The notes under the pieces were generated by a model that was not told the DNA's origin, did not search any database, and worked only from the letters and a program-made list of their open reading frames with translations. A stretch of 64,000 nt of DNA from Rhodococcus sp. 06-235-1A (GTDB taxonomy: Bacteria > Actinomycetota > Actinomycetes > Mycobacteriales > Mycobacteriaceae): NCBI RefSeq assembly GCF_002258785.1, contig NZ_NOYI01000011.1, forward strand, positions 62,001 to 126,000, given 5' to 3'. Position 1 is the first letter of the stretch, and every line of letters starts with the position of its first letter. A program made the translations under genes and the position numbers. This document shows, one piece after another, positions 45,550 to 53,284 of this stretch.

Positions 45550-45969
45550 ATGCCCAAGACCGCCGACCAGGCCGATGCAACCACCCGCGAGATCCTCGGC
45601 CCGCAGTTCACCGCAATGCGCAACCTCGTCGAAGCAGCCGAGAACAGCCGACAGAAGGCCGAAGCAGTCGCCAAAGCCCAGGCAGAACACGTCGACTCGA
45701 CCGCCGAATTCATCGCGGCCTACGACGCCGCCAAAGCTGCAGGCTTCACCACCGCCCAACTGAAGAAGGGCGGCTACGTCCGTCCATCACTGAAGGGAGC
45801 CGCAAAACCTGCCACCAGCAAGAAAGAACCCACGCAGACCCCGCCGGCAGAAACCGACGCCACCGGCGGCGACCCCCACGGGCACGAGAGCGGACAGCAG
45901 AACCACGACGGGCCGGCATCCGAGCGCCACCAGAACGAGCACAGCGAACACGACGCCATGGCGAGCTGA
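45550..45969 (+). CDS. Coiled-coil hypothetical protein with His/Glu-rich tail
   Basis: A 139-residue protein. Residues ~15-60 form a long helix (A-M-R-N-L-V-E-A-A-E-N-S-R-Q-K-A-E-A), and the C-terminal 50 residues are Thr/Pro and His/Glu-rich and likely disordered. AAGAAGGAA lies just before the ATG. Part of the small-gene series that follows the transfer operon. No function assigned. Confidence 0.6.
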   Translation: MPKTADQADATTREILGPQFTAMRNLVEAAENSRQKAEAVAKAQAEHVDSTAEFIAAYDAAKAAGFTTAQLKKGGYVRPSLKGAAKPATSKKEPTQTPPAETDATGGDPHGHESGQQNHDGPASERHQNEHSEHDAMAS

Positions 45970-46005
45970 CATGACATCCCGTCGACAACCAGAGGGGGCC
46001 GTGCG

Positions 46006-46314
46006 ATGAGCACCGAACGAACCGACGCCATCACCCATATCGAGCTTGCATGCGACGTCTGCGCGCTGGAACCCCGGGACGGGGGAGCAGGACCGCGGGG
46101 CGCACGGTGGGCGGTGGCCATGAAGGATTGCTGCGCCGGCGGACAGCTCATGGCCCACCTCGCGTGCGACGAGCACTTCTTCGATCTGATTTCACAGAAA
46201 CTGCCCGGCGAATGCACCAGTTGTGGCCACCTGAGCCGGACCCTGTCCGACGTCGTCGATGTCGCATGGACGATAGGAACCGCAACCGACTTGCCCGGCC
46301 GGCCAGGACGATGA
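46006..46314 (+). CDS. Small zinc-ribbon protein
   Basis: A 102-residue protein with C-D-V-C near residue 16, D-C-C-A near 41, C-D-E-H-F near 54 and C-T-S-C near 70. The Cys pairs suggest one or two zinc ribbons. The stop overlaps a 62-codon frame (ATGA at 46311). Similar short Cys proteins are common in actinobacterial mobile elements. Function unknown. Confidence 0.6.
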   Translation: MSTERTDAITHIELACDVCALEPRDGGAGPRGARWAVAMKDCCAGGQLMAHLACDEHFFDLISQKLPGECTSCGHLSRTLSDVVDVAWTIGTATDLPGRPGR

Positions 46315-46499
46315 CCCAAGCTGTCGCACTGCTCGGCGGCGGCGTCCGCCGAGCGTGCACTTGCTGCAGCGCCGTCGAATACTTCGGCGGCGCTGCAGGT
46401 CGAGTCGGTACCGCCCCCCGCGGGGCCGCAGTACCGACTCTGCAGCCGGGACCGCAAGACCCCCTCCGGGCGAGGTCCGATGTCCTCCGCGCGCCGTAG
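46311..46499 (+). CDS. Possible 62-aa Cys-containing protein
   Basis: The ATG overlaps the previous stop and the frame ends 20 bases inside the next gene. It includes R-A-C-T-C-C-S-A-V-E-Y near residue 14, a possible half zinc site, then a Gly/Pro/Ala-rich run. Coupling supports it, but the composition is ambiguous; it could be non-coding. Confidence 0.35.
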   Translation: MTQAVALLGGGVRRACTCCSAVEYFGGAAGRVGTAPRGAAVPTLQPGPQDPLRARSDVLRAP

Positions 46500-47370
46500 T
46501 CGCAACCGCGTCACCCCAGACGGGGGCGCGTTCGACCCCGATCGCGGATCCAGCGGAGAGCTGGAGAAGAAGCAAGGGGTGGTGCTCCCTCACGCATCCT
46601 TCGCCGACCGAGCCGCGAATCGCGAGCATGCCCGCGGCCTCGATACCGACATCGAAGGACTGCCCGGTCTGACACGCGCGCGTCGCGACCTCGAACGCGC
46701 CTTCCCCCGCAACACCGCCGCGCCGATCATGAACGAACGAAAACGACGTTCGCTGCCGGCCGCGATCGAACTCCGCCGAAGCCTCAGCGCACGCCAGCGC
46801 AATGCGCGATCAGCCACCAAAAGGACTGTGGAGCAGAGCGTTCCCCGCGCCCAGCACCGTGCGATGAGCACACTGATCGGAGATCCAGACAATTGGAAAC
46901 GCACCAACGACGCATTGTCCGATGTCAACGGTGATGCAGTTCGGCTCGACGACGACCAGCGCCGCCACATCCAGAGAGTCGACCGCGCAATCCAGCGATA
47001 CGAGCGTGAGTCCGGACGTGGACATCTGGTCTACACCGTCGTGAGCTTGCCCCACGCCGTCATCCATCCATCCGAGCTACCCGAGACCCTCTCACCCGGC
47101 TCGGTCATAGCCTTCGACCGCTTCACCGGCGCTCGCCACTCGATCCACGAACTCGACGCACACAGCCATCCGACGGACGCCGTATTCGAGATCCAAACAA
47201 CACGAGGGCTGTACCTCGGAGCATCGGACAAGGGCGACGACACGAGCCACCTCCTCCCACGGGGCACCCGCTACCGAGTCGTCAACTCGCACATCGTCCC
47301 CTACGAGCGACCAGGTCAGAGCGTCGGGGAAAGGCTCGTCGTGCAACTCGAAGATATCGACACGGACTGA
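46480..47370 (+). CDS. ADP-ribosyltransferase-like protein
   Basis: A 296-residue protein. Residues ~1-125 are basic and poorly structured. Residues ~135-296 follow an ART-like order: W-K-R-T-N-D-A-L, D-D-D-Q-R-R-H-I-Q-R-V-D-R-A-I, H-L-V-Y-T-V-V-S-L-P, an I-A-F-D-R-F-T-G-A-R-H region in place of the S-T-S motif, then F-E-I-Q-T-T-R-G-L-Y-L-G and L-L-P-R-G-T-R-Y-R-V-V. Phages and plasmids encode such enzymes to modify host targets. The catalytic E-x-E is not certain. Medium confidence in the fold, low in the activity. Confidence 0.5.
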   Translation: MSSARRSRNRVTPDGGAFDPDRGSSGELEKKQGVVLPHASFADRAANREHARGLDTDIEGLPGLTRARRDLERAFPRNTAAPIMNERKRRSLPAAIELRRSLSARQRNARSATKRTVEQSVPRAQHRAMSTLIGDPDNWKRTNDALSDVNGDAVRLDDDQRRHIQRVDRAIQRYERESGRGHLVYTVVSLPHAVIHPSELPETLSPGSVIAFDRFTGARHSIHELDAHSHPTDAVFEIQTTRGLYLGASDKGDDTSHLLPRGTRYRVVNSHIVPYERPGQSVGERLVVQLEDIDTD

Positions 47371-47395
47371 CCATCACCGAAAGGAACAAACAGAT

Positions 47396-47596
47396 ATGCC
47401 CACCGAAAAAGCCTCACCGCCACCACACCGACGAGAACGCCGCACACCATGGCGATTTCATCCAGACATCATGCCGCGCGCCGACTTTTCGCACCGTCCA
47501 AGCCGAAGACCCCCAGACCGGACCCATCGACGGAGCAACCGCCACCGACGAGAAGCCGGAATAGATGCATATGACAATCCCAATTGTGTCGATTAG
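47396..47596 (+). CDS. Possible small basic protein
   Basis: A 66-codon frame with GAAAGGAAC ahead of ATG 47396. The sequence is rich in Arg, His and Pro, with no motif. It overlaps the next gene by about 32 bases. The ribosome site and operon position support it, the composition less so. Confidence 0.35.
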   Translation: MPTEKASPPPHRRERRTPWRFHPDIMPRADFSHRPSRRPPDRTHRRSNRHRREAGIDAYDNPNCVD

Positions 47597-47843
47597 CGTT
47601 GGGGCACTGGTGGTCTCGGCAGTTGTAGCCGTCATGATCGGGAAGGTAATCGTGCACGCCGACCGAATCGAAAGCGCACGGTGGTCGGGCATCTGCTGCA
47701 CCGGATGCGGTCTACCGATCGTCGACAGACGCCCCGCCGACCACGCGCTCGGGGCTCAGCCCGAGCGGAGTCACGACACCGACGAAAACTACTGCACGGA
47801 CTGCACCGCAACCAGATTCCATACCTGGGGCTACAGCCCATGA
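47565..47843 (+). CDS. Membrane-anchored zinc-ribbon protein
   Basis: A 92-residue protein with an N-terminal membrane segment (residues ~4-27) followed by a soluble zinc-ribbon-like part: I-C-C-T-G-C-G-L-P and, 30 residues later, Y-C-T-D-C-T. ATG 47565 or 47571 may be the start. The stop overlaps the next ATG (ATGA at 47840). Function unknown. Confidence 0.55.
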   Translation: MHMTIPIVSISVGALVVSAVVAVMIGKVIVHADRIESARWSGICCTGCGLPIVDRRPADHALGAQPERSHDTDENYCTDCTATRFHTWGYSP

Positions 47844-48118
47844 ACGGTATCCGCCCTACACGCAGACCTGGAAGTCGATCGAGCTCAGATGCCGCTATTA
47901 AGCAAGGAGAGACACCCATCGACACATCCACCGCTCCACGCACCCTCGCACTCTTGACCTCGTTCCTCTACCGCGTGGCCGGAGATCTCGGAGCCGCCGC
48001 GATCAACGCCCGGAGCGAGGCCGAAGCCGACCACGCCAGCAGGGGACGGGAGCTCTGCGTCGAAATGTTCGTCAGGCTGACCCCGACGGTGGCCCCCGAC
48101 TCCCGGGTGGTCGCGTAG
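47840..48118 (+). CDS. Small helical hypothetical protein
   Basis: A 92-residue protein. After a basic N-terminus, residues ~38-85 are helical (A-L-L-T-S-F-L-Y-R-V-A-G-D-L-G-A-A-A). Coupled by ATGA overlap to the zinc-ribbon gene. Last of the small-gene series before the diguanylate cyclase pseudogene. No family recognised. Confidence 0.5.
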   Translation: MNGIRPTRRPGSRSSSDAAIKQGETPIDTSTAPRTLALLTSFLYRVAGDLGAAAINARSEAEADHASRGRELCVEMFVRLTPTVAPDSRVVA

Positions 48119-48307
48119 AAGCGAGGCGGCAGCGTGGCTCACGAGCGCGCGCCGTTTCACTCTGCGAGCTCGTCAGTGCTGTTCGTCCCGAACGCCCAGG
48201 TCTCTGGCAGAATGCGATCTGTCACTGCAGGACGTGGGGTCGGCCCGACACCGGTGTATCGGGCCGCAGTGACATCCCGGCTTCCGACCAAAGGGTCACG
48301 CCCACAC

Positions 48308-49387
48308 ATGAGCCTGCTCCTTCGATGGTGGTCCCACCCCGCAGACTATGCGTGGACGACGGCGTATCACCGCACCAATCCCCTTTTGCGCCACGCCCAT
48401 ATCGCGGTAGGCGCGTGGTGTTGGCTCTACGCCGCACTGTGCATCCTCGGTGTACACACCCCTGCAGGCATCGTCGCAGTCTATGGACAGCTATTTGCAT
48501 ATGTCCTCGCCGGTTGCTTGGCTGTCCTCGGTGCTTGGTGGATGTGCGGACCATTTCCCGGTGAGACGGTTTCTCGGGTGTTCGTCGGGTTCTTGGAACT
48601 GTCCGCTGCCATGGCATTGTTGCTGCTTACCGATCCGTTCGTCGCGCTTGCCTGCGCGTCGGCGTTCGGCGTTATCGGCAGCTACATCGCCGCGTTCCAC
48701 AGCCCCAAACTCTTTCTGGCACATCAAGTATAGGCCTTGGCTACCGTCGTCTCACTCTTCATTCGAGCGATCGTGATGCCCGAAGCAGACGTGGTCCTCG
48801 CATGCATCTACCTGCTCGTGCTGACCCTCGTTCTGTTCTCCGCGCCCATCCTGACGCATGCACTGTTGTTGCTGTTACGCCGTGACGCGGCGACAGCGTT
48901 CTACGACCCGCTGACCGGCTTGCGGAACCGGCGCGGCTTCGACGCGGCGATCGTCGAGCATCGGGCCCATCGTCGTCCGGCCACGGTGATGGTGATCGAC
49001 CTGGACGAATTCAAGCTGGTCAACGACCGGTTCGGCCACGCACACGGAGACGTCGTTCTCCGACGTACAGCCGATGCCATACACAGCACCTTTCTGCCGC
49101 CGTCCATCACCGCGCGCACCGGGGGAGAGGAATTCGCAGTAGTCACGTTCACCGAACTCGCGCAGGCAGCCGACCAGGCCGATGCACTGCGACAATGGTG
49201 TGCGGCTCAAGCGGACCTGAGTGCGACGGTGAGTATCGGTGTCACTCACCACCCTGGATCAGGCTCACCAACCACCGGCCTGGAGCAGGCGCTGGAAAGA
49301 GCCGATATCGCGATGTACGCCGCGAAGCATGCTGGCGGAAACTCGGTGTTCGTTCACAACGAGTCGTCCACGCCGACAATCACGTGA
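48308..49387 (+). pseudogene. GGDEF diguanylate cyclase gene interrupted by in-frame TAG
   Basis: One frame runs from ATG 48308 to 49387, broken only by TAG at 48731-48733 (codon 142). The first part has four membrane segments of the type that precede GGDEF domains in actinobacteria. The second part continues with two more membrane segments and then the cyclase domain: D-P-L-T-G-L-R-N-R-R-G, D-L-D-E-F-K-L-V-N-D, R-T-G-G-E-E-F (GGEEF active site intact). TAG is one base from TGG (Trp). Reinitiation at TTG 48737 could give a domain with part of the anchor. Either a decaying gene or a sequence error. Confidence 0.7.
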
Positions 49388-49637
49388 AATCACCGGCAGA
49401 GGAGCGCGCACCCGCGCGATGTCGGTCGACCACCCCAGCCATCTCTGAACTCACGCTCGAAGCACCTGCGTGCGCGGCTCGATGCGCACCGGCGGCCTGT
49501 GCCTCTACGTCGCCGACTCCGTGGTGCTCATACCTCGCGCGGCCGAAATCGGGCATGATGAAGTTCGTTTCGACGGTCGCAGGTTCGATGGTCTGTGCGA
49601 TCAAGCGGTAAGCGGAAAGGATTGGGTAGGAAAAGGT

Positions 49638-50952
49638 ATGGCGCGGCGATCGGACAGAAGAGGGCAGAAGCCCCGGAGTGCGAAGGACACTCGGGTTCGC
49701 CGAGATGGATTCGACGGTGAGTTCGTTCCAGGGCAACAATTTTGGGTCGACATGCGTATCCGCCGTCAAGCCGCCGAGGTCCTGGAAGCAAAGGTCACCG
49801 CCGCGCGGTGGCCGCTGGTGCTCGAGGCCATCGAGGCCGCAGCCTGGCCGGTGGAGACCTACCTGGGAAAATTCCTGAAGGGCGGCTACGACGTCATCCG
49901 GTTTCGGTCCGACCCGACCAACGTAGGCGAGATGCTCCACAGGTTGTCCCGGCTGACGAAGCTGCCGGTCGAAGCTGTCGCGCGGGAGCCCCACAAGCAC
50001 TTGCCCTTCTGGCTCGATGACGAACCGGAATCGCACGATGTCGGCCTGCAGCCCTTCCGTAGGTTCCAGATGCTCTACTACAGCCACTTCCTTACTGCGC
50101 GCGTCGACGGCGGACCGATATGCCTACTATGCGACGCCGGAGATGACTGCGTTGATCGAGGCCGGCCAGAGTGCCGATCGAGACCACGACGTTGCTGTGA
50201 CCGTGGCAGATCTTCCCTCGAGCAGAGGAGTTCTCTATCTCGCTCCAGCAGACGGAGTGCCCGACCACGGGCGCGTCCTGGTGTGGAACGAGACAGGTCG
50301 CGACAGTGAAAGTGGAACCGACGTCCTCCTGATAGCCATGCTTACCGTTCCTGCTTTGCGGTGGTGGTTGGCGCGGGCCGACGGGGCACTTCCTACTGAC
50401 GGAAACCGGTTGTACCGCGTCGTCAACGACTACCTACCGTTGTTTCCTTTCGCCGAGGTCCAGCTCAGCCCAGCGGAGTCCGATACCGCGCCCAGTGCAC
50501 CGAACCGATCCGGAGGCGCGGGTTTCACGGACGTCGGTCCCGACGAACCTGCGCATTCCGTGACCGCCATGAATGACCTGGATTACGTTGCGCGAACGTT
50601 CTTCTCGATGGTGAACATGCTGCGACGCGACAAGTTCGTGGAGTCCACCCGCCAGCAGTCGGCGCGCATGCGAGACAACGACGGCGTGGTGAAGCGGATG
50701 CGGGAGGTGACGTATTTGTCGTACCGGCAGCCGCGGTCGGCGTCCAGTGCTTCATCGTCGGAAGGATCTGGGAAGCTCTCGCACCGCCACGTCGTTCGGG
50801 GGCATTGGCGTCGGCATTGGTATCCATCGCAGAAGCGGCATCTACCCATGTGGATCGATGAGCATTTGCAGGGGCCTGCGGATGCCCCGATTGTCGTCAA
50901 GAGCAAGGTGACTGTGGTGCGCCCGCCTGCGGAGAATGAGAGTGTGGAATGA
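49638..50952 (+). pseudogene. Conserved hypothetical gene with apparent frameshift
   Basis: Two frames read as one protein. The first (from ATG 49638) gives W-P-L-V-L-E-A-I-E-A-A-A-W-P-V-E-T-Y-L-G-K through R-R-F-Q-M-L-Y-Y-S-H-F-L-T-A-R-V-D at 50106. The second frame takes over at about 50113 with D-R-Y-A-Y-Y-A-T-P-E-M-T-A-L-I-E and runs to 50952. Past the junction the first frame turns Cys/Arg-rich, and before it the second frame is low-complexity. One extra base at 50103-50115 explains this. Total about 438 codons. Function unknown. It may instead be two overlapping genes. Confidence 0.55.
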
Positions 50953-51101
50953 CCAACGACCGTAGTTTCGATCCGGACGCCGATCACGGACAGGCGGGGT
51001 GGGTGACTCTGCCCAGCGGACAGCGTGTTTACCGCTACCACGGCTCGGACGACCTGATCTACGACGCAGCAACCGCCTCCGAGGCCGACGCGTCGAACTA
51101 G
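50949..51101 (+). CDS. Small 50-aa protein
   Basis: ATG 50949 overlaps the previous stop (ATGA). The sequence includes G-W-V-T-L-P-S-G-Q-R-V-Y-R-Y-H-G-S-D-D-L, which looks like a compact beta-rich domain. Coupling supports a real gene. No family recognised. Confidence 0.5.
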   Translation: MTNDRSFDPDADHGQAGWVTLPSGQRVYRYHGSDDLIYDAATASEADASN

Positions 51102-51243
51102 ACGTAGATTGGAACGCCTCGACGCAGGCTTGAGAAGACCGATGCGCCGTCATGCCGGGAAACGACGACGCAGCTCGTCCAGTCCTTCACATGAATGACT
51201 GTTGCCGGGGAACCACGAAGCCGCGCTGTGCGTCCAACGCAGC

Positions 51244-51408
51244 ATGGACGACGACGAGTGCGCAGCCATCCGTGACGAGGGGCGCGACCCCAGCGACCCG
51301 GCCGTCGTAAGCGCCCTCGAGCAGGTGAAACGAACGCTTCACCTGTACCGGCACATTGCCTGGACCTTCACGGCAGACGACCTCGACACCCACACCGTCC
51401 ACCGCTGA
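51244..51408 (+). CDS. Possible 54-aa protein
   Basis: The frame from ATG 51244 gives an acidic, helical peptide (D-E-C-A-A-I-R-D-E-G, then A-L-E-Q-V-K-R-T-L-H-L-Y). No strong ribosome site. It ends just before the LexA box of the next gene. Weakly supported. Confidence 0.35.
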   Translation: MDDDECAAIRDEGRDPSDPAVVSALEQVKRTLHLYRHIAWTFTADDLDTHTVHR

Positions 51409-51434
51409 ACCCATCCACCAGCACATTCGACAGT

Positions 51435-51450
51435 CGAACGTGCGTTCGAT
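51435..51450 (+). promoter_or_regulatory. LexA (SOS) box
   Basis: TCGAAC-GTGC-GTTCGA is a perfect match to the actinobacterial LexA operator consensus TCGAAC-N4-GTTCGA. It lies 44 bases before the ImuA-like start. This predicts DNA-damage induction. Confidence 0.9.
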
Positions 51451-51493
51451 AAAGTGCAGTGGTTCCTACCGGTACGGCGAAAGGTCGATTCAC

Positions 51494-52330
51494 ATGGCCA
51501 CCGTCGACGCGATCGGGGACCTCACCGGCCTGGCCAAGGCCGAACAGCTCGCCGCGCTCCGACGCAGCATGGCCGCGATCCCCGGACGACGTGACCACGC
51601 ACCCACCGAGCCCGTCGACGCATCCCTGTTCGCCCCATCTCAGCCAACGGCCCCGCCCGCCGACGCACAGACCCTCAGCGGCCCTGTGCGTCCACAGACC
51701 CTGCGCACCATCCCCGTGCCCACGCCACTGTCAGAACTCCTCCCACGCGGTGCGCTGGCCCGAGGAACGGCCATCTCGATTACCGGTGCCGGATCGATCC
51801 TCGTCAGTCTCGTCGCTACCGCCAGCGCGGCCGGCCACCACGTCGCATTGATCGGGCAGTCGAAGTTCGGACTACTCGCAGTCCGCGAGCAGGGCGGCGA
51901 CCTGTCGAAGATTCATCTGATCGACCCAGGCCAAGCAGACCCTCTCGACGCTGCGAGCATCTGTATCGAGGGCCTCGATCTGGTCGTGACGACCGTGCAC
52001 GGACGCGATGTTCCGCCGACCCGGGCGCGTGCCCTGTTGGCCCGAAACCGTACGCACGCTGGGATTCTCGCGATCACGAACGGCCGCATGCCCGGTCTCG
52101 ACCTGACAATTTCCTCGAGGCCTGTCGCGTACGGCGGAATCGAGCAGAGCAGGGGCCGTATCCGGTCGATCACCCTCGAGACCACCGTGCACGGTCGCGG
52201 TATCGCCGAGCGCACCGGCCGCTACACCCTCACCGCGCCCACCTTCGGCGAGCAGGGCCTGCGCTGGACCCCGGTCAGCGTCGACGCGGCAGCTACGCAC
52301 CTTCCGCACCGATTGGCGGTCGCGCAATGA
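51494..52330 (+). CDS. ImuA-like RecA-related protein under SOS control
   Basis: A 278-residue protein. L-S-E-L-L-P-R-G-A-L-A-R-G-T-A-I-S-I-T-G followed by a RecA-like core without a proper Walker A lysine (G-A-G-S-I-L-V-S-L-V), then I-H-L-I-D-P-G and D-L-V-V-T-T-V-H, matches the actinobacterial ImuA'-type proteins. These act with ImuB and DnaE2 in mutagenic repair. Here no ImuB or DnaE2 gene follows, only a 110-residue protein coupled by ATGA. It might recruit host ImuB/DnaE2. The LexA box upstream supports the assignment. Confidence 0.75.
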   Translation: MATVDAIGDLTGLAKAEQLAALRRSMAAIPGRRDHAPTEPVDASLFAPSQPTAPPADAQTLSGPVRPQTLRTIPVPTPLSELLPRGALARGTAISITGAGSILVSLVATASAAGHHVALIGQSKFGLLAVREQGGDLSKIHLIDPGQADPLDAASICIEGLDLVVTTVHGRDVPPTRARALLARNRTHAGILAITNGRMPGLDLTISSRPVAYGGIEQSRGRIRSITLETTVHGRGIAERTGRYTLTAPTFGEQGLRWTPVSVDAAATHLPHRLAVAQ

Positions 52331-52659
52331 CCCCCGCCCTGTACGAGAACTGGCCCGTCACTTTCGAGCCGCCCACACGCCGCATCGTCGATCCACCGCA
52401 GAGAGTCCTGGTCAGCGTCGCGCTTACCGTGGCGGGGTCGTCCGGAGGATCTTTCCGTGACGGGGTGCCTCTCAAGGTCCGGTCGGAGGGGCTCTCGATG
52501 GACGTCAAGGCCCCCGGTCTTCTCCATGCGTGGGCGAAAACGTCACGGGGACAGTGGATTTGTTGCCTCAGCTTCCAGATACCGATCGGAAATGGCAAAG
52601 GGTTTCTTCAGCTCGATCACCAGTGGTGTCCCGCCGACGCCGCGCAACCTATCCGGTGA
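52327..52659 (+). CDS. Hypothetical protein coupled to ImuA-like gene
   Basis: A 110-residue protein whose ATG overlaps the ImuA-like stop (ATGA). It is beta-rich (V-L-V-S-V-A-L-T-V-A, W-I-C-C-L-S-F-Q-I-P). No polymerase motif, so it is not ImuB. Probably co-induced by DNA damage. Function unknown. Confidence 0.6.
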   Translation: MTPALYENWPVTFEPPTRRIVDPPQRVLVSVALTVAGSSGGSFRDGVPLKVRSEGLSMDVKAPGLLHAWAKTSRGQWICCLSFQIPIGNGKGFLQLDHQWCPADAAQPIR

Positions 52660-52739
52660 TCGACTCTGGTTCGCTGCCCGGTGGTGCAGGACTTCCTTGT
52701 GCGAGCCTCAGGGGTGTAGCCGTTGTTAGAACGCGCGCA

Positions 52740-52781
52740 TCACTCGGCCGTTCAGCTGGGTCACTCGGCCGTTCAGCTGGG
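52740..52781. repeat. Two perfect tandem 21-bp repeats
   Basis: TCACTCGGCCGTTCAGCTGGG occurs twice back to back (52740-52760 and 52761-52781). It lies in the gap between convergent genes, just before a strong hairpin. Only two copies, so a recent slippage duplication is likely. Confidence 0.85.
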
Positions 52782-52800
52782 TCGTGAACCCTGGGCATGG

Positions 52801-52840
52801 GTCGAGCGGCGGACCTTTGTGTAAGAGTCCGCCGCTCGAC
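52801..52840. terminator. Strong hairpin, likely bidirectional terminator
   Basis: Perfect 14-bp arms GTCGAGCGGCGGAC (52801-52814) and GTCCGCCGCTCGAC (52827-52840) with a 12-base loop. It lies between the convergent gene ending at 52659 and the one ending at 52851. There is no long T tract, as is common for actinobacterial terminators. Confidence 0.75.
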
Positions 52841-52850
52841 TGTCCTGCCG

Positions 52851-53231
52851 TTATATCGAGTTTGCTCTGTCGGGGTGTGTGATTGATCGGTAGACGATGG
52901 TGATGAACCCCGATAGTGCGAGGCCGCCTCCGACATAGCCGACGAGAACAGGTGAGAAGATGTACGGCTCATTTTGGTGCTGCTGGTACCACCAAATTGC
53001 GTAGATCGCGGCGACCGAACCGATCCCAATCGCAATCATCTGAAGCGCAGACCCGAAGGGGGATAGGAACAAGGTGACCAGAACGGCCACGACGGAGAAC
53101 GCGCACACCCACGCGCACACCGTTCCCACGCCGTCATAGTCGAGCTTTCCTGCGGTGAGCCCGACTGCAACACCTAATGCAAGTAGTATCAGCTCGGGCC
53201 ACGGAGTTCGCCTGTCGGAAACTTTGCTCAT
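52851..53231 (-). CDS. Four-TM membrane protein
   Basis: A 126-residue protein with four hydrophobic segments (about residues 10-28, 36-54, 60-80, 90-112). ATG 53231 has ATGGAGC upstream; longer readings are unlikely. No family recognised. It is transcribed in the same direction as the LGFP-phospholipase gene, 53 bases downstream of it. Confidence 0.6.
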   Translation of the reverse strand: MSKVSDRRTPWPELILLALGVAVGLTAGKLDYDGVGTVCAWVCAFSVVAVLVTLFLSPFGSALQMIAIGIGSVAAIYAIWWYQQHQNEPYIFSPVLVGYVGGGLALSGFITIVYRSITHPDRANSI

Positions 53232-53284
53232 TGCTCCATCCAATCGCGAAAGTTCACTCGGTGTCGAATCGATCAACCGAGCTG

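Noticed and set aside
52740..52781. Tandem 21-bp repeats as a possible mini CRISPR array
   Set aside because: The two copies are directly adjacent with no spacer; simple duplication explains them.
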